Positions 35,943 through 45,113 of a stretch of 52,850 bases of DNA are shown here, piece by piece (the first letter of the stretch is position 1; the number at the start of each line of letters is the position of its first letter). This DNA is from Methanobacteriota archaeon (GTDB lineage Bacteria; Bacteroidota; Bacteroidia; Flavobacteriales_D; Sanyastnellaceae), in contig PBNL01000012.1 in assembly GCA_002723115.1 (NCBI GenBank), forward strand, positions 1 through 52,850, read 5' to 3'. Under the pieces are notes generated by a model. It did not search any database, had not been told where the DNA came from, and worked only from the letters and a program-made list of their open reading frames with translations. A program made the position numbers and the translations under genes.

Positions 35943-37624
35943 CACTTAAGGGCTTGGTGAATTGGCGATCCTGTAGTGCCGTTTGGGTAGGGGATTCCTA
36001 ACAGTGATGACATAGTTGGCGCAACGTCCCTAGTATATGTTTTGTCGTATGTCACGCCAGATTCAACACCTGCTCCATAGAATAAACACGGCACATGAGT
36101 GTCATATACAAAAGGACTTCCGTGAGTAGTGCCAGTTCGTCCGTAGTTCATCCAACCAGGATTTAGAACTAAAAGGACGTCTCCACAATCACCCTGTTTG
36201 TGACCTCTATAGAGGTTCATCACAATAGGATCAACGGCTGCTCGCGAAGCAAGATCGTGAGCCCCAACAGCCATGAGTACTGCTTCCTCTTCAACGCAAA
36301 GAGCGCTTACGTATCGCTGAATAATTTCGGCTGTAGCAGGCGCAGCTTTAATTGCTGCAGGATTCAAGTAAATAGAATTATTACTGATGTTTTGCACCCA
36401 ATCCCTAGGGCCAAACTTAATGTCCAATTCTACTTCTAATCTATCCTGAAGGTTTCCGTGAGTCCAGTAATCTGCTGGCATTTTCATCGATTGAGATTGA
36501 GAAGGAACAGCTGCTGCCCCATGATCTGAAGTGATGAACACAGTCCAATTCCCCTCACCAATTCTGTCGTCTAATTCGTCAAAGAACCTTTCGAGCTCTC
36601 TGTCTAAACGCACGTACATATCCAGAGTCTCTTGGGCGTGAGGTCCGCATCTGTGACCCACGTAATCTGTTGCCGAAAAACTCATTGCGAGTAGGTCGCA
36701 AGCACCACCTTCACCCATGCCTTCTCCTTCAATAGCTGCTAAGGCAAAATCTACAATTAATGTGTTGCTGCCTGGTGTTGCTTTCAAAACATCGTATCCG
36801 CCATTTGCTGGCATTAGGGCGTCAAGGTTGTACGGGAATGTGGGCCTGATTTCGCCCGTGAAAGATCCCTCGTATGGGTTGTTGTCCTTCGCACATCCTG
36901 AATATGCCTCCTCGTCTAAGATCTTATCCCAACCCTCAGAACAAAGTGCTTCCGCTCGGCCTTCGTTATTGAAATCTATAACCCATTGAGGGAGCATTCT
37001 GTAATAGTATGTGCTTGAAATGAAGTGACCTAGGTTTTTGCCGAAGAACCAGTATGCACCGTCTGCCGAATGACCTGCTGGTAGTATTGCTCCTCGATCT
37101 TTCATGCTGATGCCAACAACTTTAGGGGCGTCGGCGCCCATTGTTGCGAGCTTCATTTCATCGCCAAGGGTGTTTGAGATCATGCGTCGAGGCGACATTT
37201 GGCCTGCCTTGTCGAAGATGATGGGTTTGCCGTCGAGACCGTCTATGCCGTCCACGCCAACTCCTCTGGCTTCTGAGTCGGAAGTGCAGTAGACGCTCAA
37301 GCCGGCTTCTCTGTCGTACCAGTCGTTAGCTACAATGCCGTGAATTGCTGGAGTTGTGCCAGTGAAAATAGATGCGTGACCGGGGCCGGTGAAAGTGGGG
37401 GAGTAACCGTAGTGGTGATCGAGGCAAGTAAAGCCATCATTCATAACTCTGTTAAAGCCGCCATCGCCAAAGTGCTCACCGAATCTCGAAGTGAAATCAG
37501 CTCTCATTTGGTCTATGGTGATGCCAATGATGAGTTTGGGCTCGCCGTCAGAAACGGGTAGGGGTTCTGAAGAGCTTGGGCTAGATAAAATGCCCGCGAG
37601 AATTAGAAGAGAAATCAATCCCAT
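35942..37624 (-). CDS. PafA-like alkaline phosphatase
   Basis: A 560-residue secreted alkaline-phosphatase-superfamily enzyme with a short N-terminal signal. D38 lies in the metal-binding GITIDQMRADF, T79 is the nucleophile in SPTFTGPGHASIFTG, N100 follows in HGIVAN, and MKDRGAI supplies K175 and R177, the pair that in PafA marks phosphate-monoesterase rather than diesterase use. FITSDHGAA and GTTHGSP hold further metal ligands. It frees phosphate from organic monoesters outside the cytoplasm. It is the second gene after the fluoride channel and overlaps the M61 start by 1 base. Confidence 0.9.
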   Translation of the reverse strand: MGLISLLILAGILSSPSSSEPLPVSDGEPKLIIGITIDQMRADFTSRFGEHFGDGGFNRVMNDGFTCLDHHYGYSPTFTGPGHASIFTGTTPAIHGIVANDWYDREAGLSVYCTSDSEARGVGVDGIDGLDGKPIIFDKAGQMSPRRMISNTLGDEMKLATMGADAPKVVGISMKDRGAILPAGHSADGAYWFFGKNLGHFISSTYYYRMLPQWVIDFNNEGRAEALCSEGWDKILDEEAYSGCAKDNNPYEGSFTGEIRPTFPYNLDALMPANGGYDVLKATPGSNTLIVDFALAAIEGEGMGEGGACDLLAMSFSATDYVGHRCGPHAQETLDMYVRLDRELERFFDELDDRIGEGNWTVFITSDHGAAAVPSQSQSMKMPADYWTHGNLQDRLEVELDIKFGPRDWVQNISNNSIYLNPAAIKAAPATAEIIQRYVSALCVEEEAVLMAVGAHDLASRAAVDPIVMNLYRGHKQGDCGDVLLVLNPGWMNYGRTGTTHGSPFVYDTHVPCLFYGAGVESGVTYDKTYTRDVAPTMSSLLGIPYPNGTTGSPIHQALK

Positions 37625-37635
37625 ATTGTATCATT

Positions 37636-38031
37636 TTACGATTTACCCCAAACCAAATAAACAGCCCAGGCAACAGCCAAGCAAGTTAAGACGCTTACAA
37701 CGATGTTGAGTATTCCCCAGATCAAATTGCCCGATTGTATCAATTTGAAGGTGTCCAAGCTGAATGTTGAAAAGGTTGAAAATCCTCCACAGAATCCTAT
37801 GGCGAGCAAGGGCATCCAGAAGTTGTCCCCGCTCAATTTTTCTGCTTGAGTGAATATCAAAATTGCTAGAGATAATGTAGCCAAAACATTCGAAACCAAC
37901 ACCCCTACAGCTCCCGCCACAACAGATCCGCTCAACGCTGCTAGCTTGCTCACTCCGCTTCCCACAATCCATCTTGCTACACTACCCAATCCACCTCCAA
38001 TAAATATTGCTACTCCGTGTCCCCAATTCAT
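37636..38031 (-). CDS. crcB: Fluoride ion channel CrcB/FluC
   Basis: A 131-residue, four-helix membrane protein of normal FluC length. IGGGLGSVARWIV opens the protein, N48 in GVLVSNVLA is the conserved channel asparagine, and GGFSTFSTFS (residues 82-91) holds the phenylalanine box and Na+-site region. FluC works as an antiparallel dimer that lets toxic fluoride leave the cell. It lies 11 bases from the phosphatase gene and 10 bases from the PAP2 gene, with no room for a separate fluoride riboswitch. Confidence 0.95.
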   Translation of the reverse strand: MNWGHGVAIFIGGGLGSVARWIVGSGVSKLAALSGSVVAGAVGVLVSNVLATLSLAILIFTQAEKLSGDNFWMPLLAIGFCGGFSTFSTFSLDTFKLIQSGNLIWGILNIVVSVLTCLAVAWAVYLVWGKS

Positions 38032-38041
38032 AGTACTCAGT

Positions 38042-38620
38042 TTAGATTCTCTTAAAAATTATGCGATAAACAACACCTCCAATAACACCTCCAACTATCC
38101 ATCCACACAACACATCACCAGGGAAATGAACCCCCAAATGAATTCTAGAATATCCGATTAATAACGCCCACAATACGAGACCTATCATCCAACCTCCACA
38201 CACAAGACCGCCACTAAGCAAGGCAGCCATAAGTACAGCAACCCCCATGTGATTAGCGGAATGCCCACTGACAAAACTGTACTGGCCACCCCGGTAAACC
38301 GTCCCGTCAGCCTTCTCGTACAAATGAATGTCATCAGCAAAATCGACCCTGTGCGAAGGACGCAACCTTTGAGATGTTGGCTTAAGAATATGCGACGACA
38401 ATGTGTCGTTCAATCCCACACAAGCAACCACGCCAATTAGAATGATCAATCTTTGAGATAATTGCTTGTACTTTTTTAGTACTGCAAAAAGAAACACAAT
38501 ATATAATGGTGTCCAAGAAAGAGGTTTACTCACCCACCACATAAGTGTGTCGCCACCAGGCCAAACACCATTTATGGCGTGAAACAAAGATTCGTCTATC
38601 CCACTTAAAAACTCTAGCAT
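38042..38620 (-). CDS. PAP2-family membrane phosphatase
   Basis: A 192-residue membrane protein with the three phosphatase motifs: KPTSQRLRPSHRV (motif 1), YSFVSGHSANHMG (motif 2 histidine) and SRIHLGVHFPGDVLCG (motif 3 histidine and aspartate), placed between about five hydrophobic helices. Such enzymes dephosphorylate lipid phosphates, such as undecaprenyl diphosphate or phosphatidylglycerol phosphate, on the outer face of the membrane. The exact lipid is unknown. It begins 1 base after the acyl-CoA synthetase stop. Confidence 0.88.
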   Translation of the reverse strand: MLEFLSGIDESLFHAINGVWPGGDTLMWWVSKPLSWTPLYIVFLFAVLKKYKQLSQRLIILIGVVACVGLNDTLSSHILKPTSQRLRPSHRVDFADDIHLYEKADGTVYRGGQYSFVSGHSANHMGVAVLMAALLSGGLVCGGWMIGLVLWALLIGYSRIHLGVHFPGDVLCGWIVGGVIGGVVYRIIFKRI

Positions 38621-38621
38621 T

Positions 38622-40400
38622 CTATTCGTAGATGCTATCTATAAGTGTTCCGTACTTTTTCTTAATAGGATCTCTCTTCAACTTTAGGGTAGGGGTCAGT
38701 TCACCACCTTCAATAGAGAATGGTTCAGGAATAATCTTAATCACTTTTACCTGCTCCCATTTCGCAAATGGTTCAACTAAGCGTTCAACTTCTTCCATAA
38801 TTCTGTTGAAGATCACTTCATCACTTGCAATGTTTTCATCGCCAGGATATGGATGGTTGTGACGCTTACACCACTCTGCTACAACTCCTGGTTCAGGAGA
38901 AATAAGTGCGGCTGGATGTTTGCGGTTTTCGCCTACAACCATAACCTGTTCAATGAACAATGAAGCTTTAAGTGCATTTTCTAAAAGAGCAGGAGCGACG
39001 TATTTACCACCTGAAGTTTTGAATATCTCCTTCTTACGACCAGTGATTTTCAAGAATCCATCTTCATCGAATTCACCCTTGTCTCCAGTGTGGAACCAAC
39101 CGTCCTTGATGACTTCGTCAGTTTTCTCTTGGTCTTTGTAGTAGCCTATCATGACGTTTGGCCCTTTTACTAGGATCTCGCTATCATCAGAGAAACTAAT
39201 CTCCACACCGTCGATAACCTTACCTACAGTGCCAATCTTTAACATGCCAGTGTCGTTGATGGTGTTTACCGTAACTACCGGAGATGTTTCAGTAAGTCCG
39301 TATCCCTCTAGAACTGGAATGCCTGCTCCGTTGAAGAATCTAGCGAGTCTTGCTTGAAGAGCGGCCGAACCTGAGGCCACTGCCTTAATTCCGCTTAACC
39401 CTAGAGCTTCCTTCACCTTGCTGAATACTAGCTTACGAGCCATCTTCAGTTTAAAGCCGTATAGTCCACGTCCTTCTTTTTCAGGCTCCCACTCGAGCAC
39501 CACACCTAATGCCCAATTAAAAATGGCAGTCTTCACGCCACCTGCTGCACGACCTTTTGCTACAATTCCATCGAAGAATTTTTCTAGCAACCTTGGTACT
39601 GCAGTGAACATAATTGGTTGTGCGTGGTTGAGGTCTTCCTTAATAGTTTCTAGACTCTCTCCGAAGTAGATATTTGCTCCCATGTACATGTACAAGTAGT
39701 GAAGCATTCTCTCAAAAATGTGACAAACAGGAAGGAAGCTCAAGACCCTCAAATCACCATCAAGTCCTTCAAGAGGAACTCTTCCTACGGCAGTAAGAGC
39801 ATTCCCACAAACGTTGTCGTGAGTAAGCATTACTCCTTTAGGTAATCCAGTTGTTCCTGAAGTGTATATGATCGTTGCTAGCTCTTCCGGCTTGATGGAA
39901 TCGCGACGAGAATCGAGCTCAGACTGTTGATCTTCGCCACCTGCGTCAAGTACCTTTTTCCAAGAATCAGCACCATCAACATCCTCGAAAGTGTATACAC
40001 CTTGAAGGTTTGGGCAATCGCCTTTAATGGCATTCACCTTGTCTAATAATTCTTTATTTGAAACGAAGCAAAACTTTGATTCACTGTGGTTTATGATGTA
40101 TTTGTAATCAGCCTCTGTCATGGTAGGGTAGATGGGTACATCTATACCTCCAGCTTGCATTATACCGTGGTCCATCACATTCCATTCGCATCTATTGTTG
40201 TGAGAAATAAGAGCAACTTTATCTCCCTTTTCCATCCCTAGAGCTATCAATCCTCTTGAAGCTCTGTCTATTTCATCTACAAACGCCTGAGTTGAATAAG
40301 TTAATCTGTTGCCACCGTTTGGCATACTCATCATAACCTCCTGAGGGCAGTTAGCTAATTGATATCTAGGAAAGTCAAAAAGTCTTGTTGGGTTTTTCAT
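38622..40400 (-). CDS. Long-chain fatty acid-CoA ligase (AMP-forming)
   Basis: A 592-residue adenylate-forming enzyme. The phosphate-binding motif IIYTSGTTGLPKGVM is at about residues 177-191, followed by GYGLTETSPVV, the hinge aspartate region GWFHTGDKGEFDEDG, and GRKKEIFKTSGGKYVAP with the catalytic lysine region. The N-terminal part resembles FadD15-like synthetases that activate long-chain fatty acids for lipid synthesis or beta-oxidation. The ATG at 40400 is used; the 11-codon extension is rejected. It sits 1 base from the PAP2 gene, suggesting a link to membrane-lipid turnover. Confidence 0.93.
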   Translation of the reverse strand: MKNPTRLFDFPRYQLANCPQEVMMSMPNGGNRLTYSTQAFVDEIDRASRGLIALGMEKGDKVALISHNNRCEWNVMDHGIMQAGGIDVPIYPTMTEADYKYIINHSESKFCFVSNKELLDKVNAIKGDCPNLQGVYTFEDVDGADSWKKVLDAGGEDQQSELDSRRDSIKPEELATIIYTSGTTGLPKGVMLTHDNVCGNALTAVGRVPLEGLDGDLRVLSFLPVCHIFERMLHYLYMYMGANIYFGESLETIKEDLNHAQPIMFTAVPRLLEKFFDGIVAKGRAAGGVKTAIFNWALGVVLEWEPEKEGRGLYGFKLKMARKLVFSKVKEALGLSGIKAVASGSAALQARLARFFNGAGIPVLEGYGLTETSPVVTVNTINDTGMLKIGTVGKVIDGVEISFSDDSEILVKGPNVMIGYYKDQEKTDEVIKDGWFHTGDKGEFDEDGFLKITGRKKEIFKTSGGKYVAPALLENALKASLFIEQVMVVGENRKHPAALISPEPGVVAEWCKRHNHPYPGDENIASDEVIFNRIMEEVERLVEPFAKWEQVKVIKIIPEPFSIEGGELTPTLKLKRDPIKKKYGTLIDSIYE

Positions 40401-40429
40401 AAGCCCAAAATAGCACAGAAACCCCTTTC

Positions 40430-41224
40430 TCAAAGAGCCTCACCACACTTATTGCAGTACTTAGCTCCATCAGCGTGTTCATCGGCATTACAAGATCTGC
40501 ATGCCTGGGTGTTTTGGTCAACTTTCTTATCTCCCTTCACCATTTCAGCACTGACTATTCCTGTTGGAACTGCGATTATAGCGTAACCAATGAGCATGAT
40601 GAAGCTTGCGATGGTTTGGCCTATGACAGTGACTGGAGCTATATCTCCATAACCAACAGTTGTCACGGTTACTATCGCCCAATAAATACTCCTCGGAATA
40701 CTAGTAAATCCAGATTCAGGATCTTCCACTATGTATACCAAGGTGCCTAAAATTGTCACTAGCACTAATACCGTTGACATAAACACCATGATCTTTTTTC
40801 TTGCTCCCCACAAAGCATCCCTTAGAAAGCTTGCCTCTTTGATAAAACCAACCAGCTTCAAAACTCTGAATACTCTCAAGAGTCTAAGAATTCTGATTAC
40901 TCTTATGCTTGCTACTCCAGGCAATAAAATTTCCACGAAAGTTGGTAGAACACTAAGCAGATCTACTAGCCCAAAAAAGCTGAATGCATAGTTCAGTGGT
41001 TTTTTAACAGAGTAAAGCCTGAGCAAATACTCAACAGTAAAAAGCGCAGTAAAAAAGTACTCAGCTATCCTGAGTTCCTCTCCATATTTAGCACTAATGT
41101 TTGGTACTGATTCGAGAAACACAACACCTACACTAAGTAGGATTGCCCACATTAATATTACATCGAACAGTTTGCCAGTTGGTGAATCCGCCTCGAATAT
41201 TATTTCGTGTAGTTTCTCTTTCAA
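40430..41224 (-). CDS. Voltage-gated-type potassium channel with C-terminal zinc ribbon
   Basis: A 264-residue six-helix ion channel. The S4-like segment IRVIRILRLLRVFRVLKLV (about 107-125) has arginines every third residue, and TTVGYGD (188-194) is the K+ selectivity filter. After the pore helices comes a short linker and a C-terminal zinc ribbon, C242-x2-C245 and C257-x2-C260. Homologous bacterial KvAP-like channels usually lack this ribbon. The gene lies 12 bases after the protease gene and 29 bases before the acyl-CoA synthetase gene. Confidence 0.92.
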   Translation of the reverse strand: MKEKLHEIIFEADSPTGKLFDVILMWAILLSVGVVFLESVPNISAKYGEELRIAEYFFTALFTVEYLLRLYSVKKPLNYAFSFFGLVDLLSVLPTFVEILLPGVASIRVIRILRLLRVFRVLKLVGFIKEASFLRDALWGARKKIMVFMSTVLVLVTILGTLVYIVEDPESGFTSIPRSIYWAIVTVTTVGYGDIAPVTVIGQTIASFIMLIGYAIIAVPTGIVSAEMVKGDKKVDQNTQACRSCNADEHADGAKYCNKCGEAL

Positions 41225-41236
41225 GATACTTATTGT

Positions 41237-43708
41237 TTACTGATTAAAAACCACTTTCTTTTCTACAGACCCGTCACTATAGATAAAGATTAATGGAGTG
41301 TTTAGAACGATTTGGTTTACCTCTTGGCCCAAAACATTTATTACTTTAACAAGTGTTCTATTATGGCCTTGGTTGATTGTTTCAACTGAATTGTTGTGGC
41401 ATTCTGCAATACACCAACCTTCACTATCGTATTGTCCACTTCCATCTCCAGGATCTATACATTCACCGCTTATACAGTTCCAAGATTCAACTATAGAACC
41501 ACAAGCAGCGTTACAAGCTAAAAGGCTCATAAACTCTCCATTTCCATCCTCAGGATCATAGCATTCACCACTCATACAGTCGTAAGAGGGTTCGATAATA
41601 GTGCACGCACTTATACACCAAGCTTCGCTATCATATTCTCCCGAGCCATCACCTGGGTTATAGCAATCTCCGTTTTCACATGTCCAAGTAATTGGAATTA
41701 CAACACAATTAGAAACACATGAGTTAAGGTTGCTGAATTCACCAGAACCATCTCCAGGATCATAGCAATCTCCATTCATACAATCCCAGCTTTCAGATGC
41801 TGAAGTACAAGCATTAATACATGCTGATTCTGAGCTGTATTGTCCCGATCCATCACCAGGATCATCACAATCACCATTTGTACAATTCCAAGTTGGATTT
41901 ACTTCAGAATTAACACAAAATTCATTTGATTCTGAGAACTCATAATTTGCATCTGTTGCAATAAGACTAGCTAGAATATTGCCATCACTTCCTATTATGT
42001 CGTAGTCCCCATTTAAGCCACAAGAAAACTGCTCTCCGTTCATACCGTCTCCGTAACTGTCATTAACAGTAAAAGTGTAGCAACCATTAGTTAAGCACCA
42101 TGAATGTTCAAAAACTTGAGGCTCTGGATTCATTGTTGTCGCTGTGTTACCTCCTTGATAAAATCCTTCACCTACAGAATAAATAGTATTTCCATTGCTG
42201 TCTTCTATTTCCCATGAAATTTCAATCCCGTAACAATCTGGCAAAAATGCAAGAGTTACTTCATTTGCAAAACATGGGTATTCACAAGAGCCATCGTCAA
42301 CAATAGCGTCGGGGTCGTAGTTTATTGCCTCAGGATCAGTGCATCCTGGCGCTCCTCCGCAATACATTCCTGGATGAGTCATTACTCCAGTGTTGTTTGG
42401 ATCTAGCCAAGGCTTTAGTTGATCGTTAGAGTTATTTCCCATTTGATCCCAGCTATACCATAACTTTCCATAAATATCCGGATTGTTTGGACTCCAACAG
42501 TATGATGAACCTCCTGTAAGGTCACCAATTATTAATCCGTTTGAATCAAAAATTGGGGAGCCTGAAGATCCTCCTTCAGTTACTCCTTGATCAGTCACAG
42601 TTTGAGCCCAATAAACTAACCAGTGAGTATTGTTGTTTCCTCCACCTCCAAGTCCACCTGCGGATTGTAAAGTTGAAGTGTATGTACTAATCTTCATTAT
42701 ATCACCAGCTGGATGATGCAAGCTTACACCTGAGCTAGATGGTGATGATGAGCGATTCCACCCAGCAAAATATGGATTAAAATCAGGTGCTGAGTTCAGC
42801 TGTACTAAGAAAAAATCAGAATCTCCATTACTTCCTTCCCCACCACTATTAGAAACCAAAGAACATCCAGTTATTGCATCATAACCTGGAGAAGTCCCAG
42901 GATTCGAACATCCATTACTTAAAAAATTAAAGTAAAAAATGCATTGGTTTAGATAAGATGAGCTGATATTTCCACCATTAAAGCAGTGGTCAGCAGATAG
43001 CACATATGGTGTGCAGTTATTAGCTGTGTTATTTATCAATGCTCCCGAGCAGAACCCAGCACCACCGCCACTAATAATTTGTATTCTACAAGTAGATTTC
43101 TTTTGGTCATCCCAATTATTACCCTCAGGACAATTTGCGTTTACTTCACAATCTTGTGATGCCCCAAATCCTATCCCTCCACTTTTATAAGCGTAGGCTA
43201 GCTTTTCTATGTTTATTGAAGGAAGTTGTTGTTGGTAGTTTGGTTGGAAATATTCAAGAATAATTTTATCCCCTTCAATTAATTCAGTAGCATAAAGCCC
43301 TGAAGTATGGACATCTTCATAGGTAAAAGGACCTGCTATTTGGTCTTGAGAAGGATTGTAAATTATTAGCTCTCCTCCAAAAGGGATATTAAATTCATCG
43401 TAATACAGAGAGATAGCTTTCGCTCCAGTAGATTGAATGCCTAGACGCCAAACTGAACCATTTATAAGTTCAGTTTTTTCACCTTGTTCAAAGAGATCAA
43501 TATCGAGCTCAATAATTTTAGCGAACTCAAAATAATCCCCGTTTTTACCATTTAACTCATCTTCCTCAATAGTTGGAACATCAATCTCAATAAATGATAC
43601 ATCCCCACTTATCTCAGTTTTTGAAGTTAAAAAAGTAAACTGCGCTGATACAGATGTTGAAAGAAATAAAAGGGCGGTTAAGATAAAAGTATTAGTACGT
43701 AGGTTCAT
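41237..43708 (-). CDS. Secreted lysyl-endopeptidase-like serine protease with Cys-rich repeats and T9SS C-terminal domain
   Basis: An 823-residue precursor. Signal peptide (ends SVSAQ), an N-terminal propeptide, then a chymotrypsin-fold protease with catalytic H241 (LSADHCFNGG), D298 (GDSDFFLVQL) and S384 (GGSSGSPIFD); the HHPAGDIMKIST loop is typical of Achromobacter-type lysyl endopeptidases (S1 family). Around residue 457 is one DPEAINYDPDAIVDDGSC module like those in the giant protein. Residues about 595-770 hold five 35-residue repeats of the type WNCxxGxCxDPGDGSGxY. The end (VINVLGQEVNQIV to KKVVFNQ) is a type IX sorting domain. It probably acts at or outside the outer membrane. Confidence 0.9.
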   Translation of the reverse strand: MNLRTNTFILTALLFLSTSVSAQFTFLTSKTEISGDVSFIEIDVPTIEEDELNGKNGDYFEFAKIIELDIDLFEQGEKTELINGSVWRLGIQSTGAKAISLYYDEFNIPFGGELIIYNPSQDQIAGPFTYEDVHTSGLYATELIEGDKIILEYFQPNYQQQLPSINIEKLAYAYKSGGIGFGASQDCEVNANCPEGNNWDDQKKSTCRIQIISGGGAGFCSGALINNTANNCTPYVLSADHCFNGGNISSSYLNQCIFYFNFLSNGCSNPGTSPGYDAITGCSLVSNSGGEGSNGDSDFFLVQLNSAPDFNPYFAGWNRSSSPSSSGVSLHHPAGDIMKISTYTSTLQSAGGLGGGGNNNTHWLVYWAQTVTDQGVTEGGSSGSPIFDSNGLIIGDLTGGSSYCWSPNNPDIYGKLWYSWDQMGNNSNDQLKPWLDPNNTGVMTHPGMYCGGAPGCTDPEAINYDPDAIVDDGSCEYPCFANEVTLAFLPDCYGIEISWEIEDSNGNTIYSVGEGFYQGGNTATTMNPEPQVFEHSWCLTNGCYTFTVNDSYGDGMNGEQFSCGLNGDYDIIGSDGNILASLIATDANYEFSESNEFCVNSEVNPTWNCTNGDCDDPGDGSGQYSSESACINACTSASESWDCMNGDCYDPGDGSGEFSNLNSCVSNCVVIPITWTCENGDCYNPGDGSGEYDSEAWCISACTIIEPSYDCMSGECYDPEDGNGEFMSLLACNAACGSIVESWNCISGECIDPGDGSGQYDSEGWCIAECHNNSVETINQGHNRTLVKVINVLGQEVNQIVLNTPLIFIYSDGSVEKKVVFNQ
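41397..41925 (-). repeat. Five coding repeats of about 105 bp in the secreted protease
   Basis: Five units encode WxCxxGxC then DPGDGSGxYxSxxxC, each with four or five cysteines. They sit between the catalytic part and the sorting domain and may act as a spacer or substrate/cell-wall binding region. They share a Cys/Gly/Asp style with the giant protein but are a different sequence type. Confidence 0.8.
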
Positions 43709-43728
43709 TATTCTTCTTCTTCAGGATG

Positions 43729-44619
43729 TTAATCTCTAAAGAATGAAGATACTACTAATTCCTTTGAACCTTTTGTGTGAACGTAAAATCCTTCACCAGA
43801 CTTAACTCCCAGACGACCAGCAGTTACCATGTTTACCAGCAGTGGGCATGGCGCATACTTCGAAGAGCCCAAACCATCCTGCAACACCTCCATTATCTTC
43901 AAGCAAACATCCAACCCTATAAAATCAGCAAGCTGCAATGGCCCCATTGGATGTGCCATCCCCAGCTTCATCACCGTATCGATCTCCTCAACTCCAGCAA
44001 CACCCTCGTTGAGCGTAATGATGGCCTCATTGATCATCGGCATCAGGATTCGGTTTGCCACAAACCCCGGGTAGTCATTCACTTCAACCGGTACTTTACC
44101 GAGGGCTTCACTTGCGCTCATCACAGCAGCGCAAGTTTCGTCGCTCGTTCTATATCCTCTGATGATTTCAACCAGCTTCATGATTGGCACTGGATTCATA
44201 AAGTGCATTCCAATCACCTTTTCAGGGCGTGAAGTAGCCGCAGCAATTTTAGTAATTGAAATAGAAGACGTGTTAGTAGCTAGAATGCAATCAGCAGGCG
44301 CAGCCTCGTCAATTGTCTCAAAAATCTTCAGTTTTAGGTCAACATTTTCAGTCGCAGCTTCAACTACTAAATCGGCATTCGACACAGCATCAGCTAAATC
44401 AGTAGAAGTAGTGATATTTGCAAGAGTAGAAGCTTTCACATCCTCAGTGATTCGCTCCTTTGTTACAAGACGACCTAAGTTTCTGTGTATAGTAGCGATC
44501 GCTCTCTCAAGAGCTTCTTCCGAACGATCGATAAGAACTACTGTATGACCCTTTTGCGCAAAAACGTGAGCAATACCATTGCCCATTGTCCCAGCTCCGA
44601 TTACTGTAATGTTGTTCAT
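43729..44619 (-). CDS. 3-hydroxybutyryl-CoA / 3-hydroxyacyl-CoA dehydrogenase
   Basis: A 296-residue single-domain dehydrogenase. NAD-binding GAGTMGNGIAH (8-18), the catalytic NTSSISIT serine S118, H139 in GMHFMNPVPIMKLVE and E151 form the usual site. It oxidises (S)-3-hydroxyacyl-CoA to the 3-keto product. It could act in butanoate metabolism or, with the paa genes at the other end of the window, as the PaaH step of phenylacetate degradation. It is 20 bases upstream of the protease gene and 40 bases after DUF5606. Confidence 0.93.
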   Translation of the reverse strand: MNNITVIGAGTMGNGIAHVFAQKGHTVVLIDRSEEALERAIATIHRNLGRLVTKERITEDVKASTLANITTSTDLADAVSNADLVVEAATENVDLKLKIFETIDEAAPADCILATNTSSISITKIAAATSRPEKVIGMHFMNPVPIMKLVEIIRGYRTSDETCAAVMSASEALGKVPVEVNDYPGFVANRILMPMINEAIITLNEGVAGVEEIDTVMKLGMAHPMGPLQLADFIGLDVCLKIMEVLQDGLGSSKYAPCPLLVNMVTAGRLGVKSGEGFYVHTKGSKELVVSSFFRD

Positions 44620-44659
44620 CTTACTTTTTCTTAGACTCTTTTTTAGCCTCTTTCTTTAC

Positions 44660-45079
44660 TTAAGCCTCCTTTGCCGGCTCTTCCTCGTCAGCTTCTAGTG
44701 GGAATGCATTCTTAGAAAGTAGAATGTTGTACCACTGAACTAGCTTCTTTAAATCAGAATTGTAAATTCTATCGTGATCCAAATCAGCAACAACAGAATC
44801 GACAAAATCTTTAATCTCCTGAGCAGAAGATGAGTTGTGTCCAGGTGCCTCTGCTCCCTTAGACTTTTTGTGCATGTTGTTGAGAATGTCTCTGAGAGAT
44901 ACATCTTCTTTCTGAGTGTACATAGTAATATCCCCCAGGCTGCTTACTCTTGATGAGCCTGGTACGCTAGAACGCTTACCGTCGAGCATAGATTCTACAA
45001 CTAAGTTCTTGGTAGATGATGCGATCACCTTGTATAAACCGGGCTTACCCGCTAATGCTAGAATTTCTGAAATTTTCAT
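44660..45079 (-). CDS. DUF5606 family protein
   Basis: A 139-residue cytoplasmic protein with MKISEILALAGKPGLYKVIA and the SRVSSLGDITMYTQKEDVSL block that define DUF5606, a family nearly confined to Bacteroidota. The function is unknown. A charged, Glu/Ala-rich tail (DEEEPAKEA) ends it. It sits between an HsdR-N domain protein and a 3-hydroxyacyl-CoA dehydrogenase in one direction. Confidence 0.85.
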   Translation of the reverse strand: MKISEILALAGKPGLYKVIASSTKNLVVESMLDGKRSSVPGSSRVSSLGDITMYTQKEDVSLRDILNNMHKKSKGAEAPGHNSSSAQEIKDFVDSVVADLDHDRIYNSDLKKLVQWYNILLSKNAFPLEADEEEPAKEA

Positions 45080-45113
45080 TCTTAAAATTTGAATGGTGCG
45101 AAAGTACGAATAA

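Noticed and set aside
38032..38041. Fluoride riboswitch for crcB.
   Set aside because: Only 10 bases separate crcB from the upstream PAP2 gene, too short for the aptamer.
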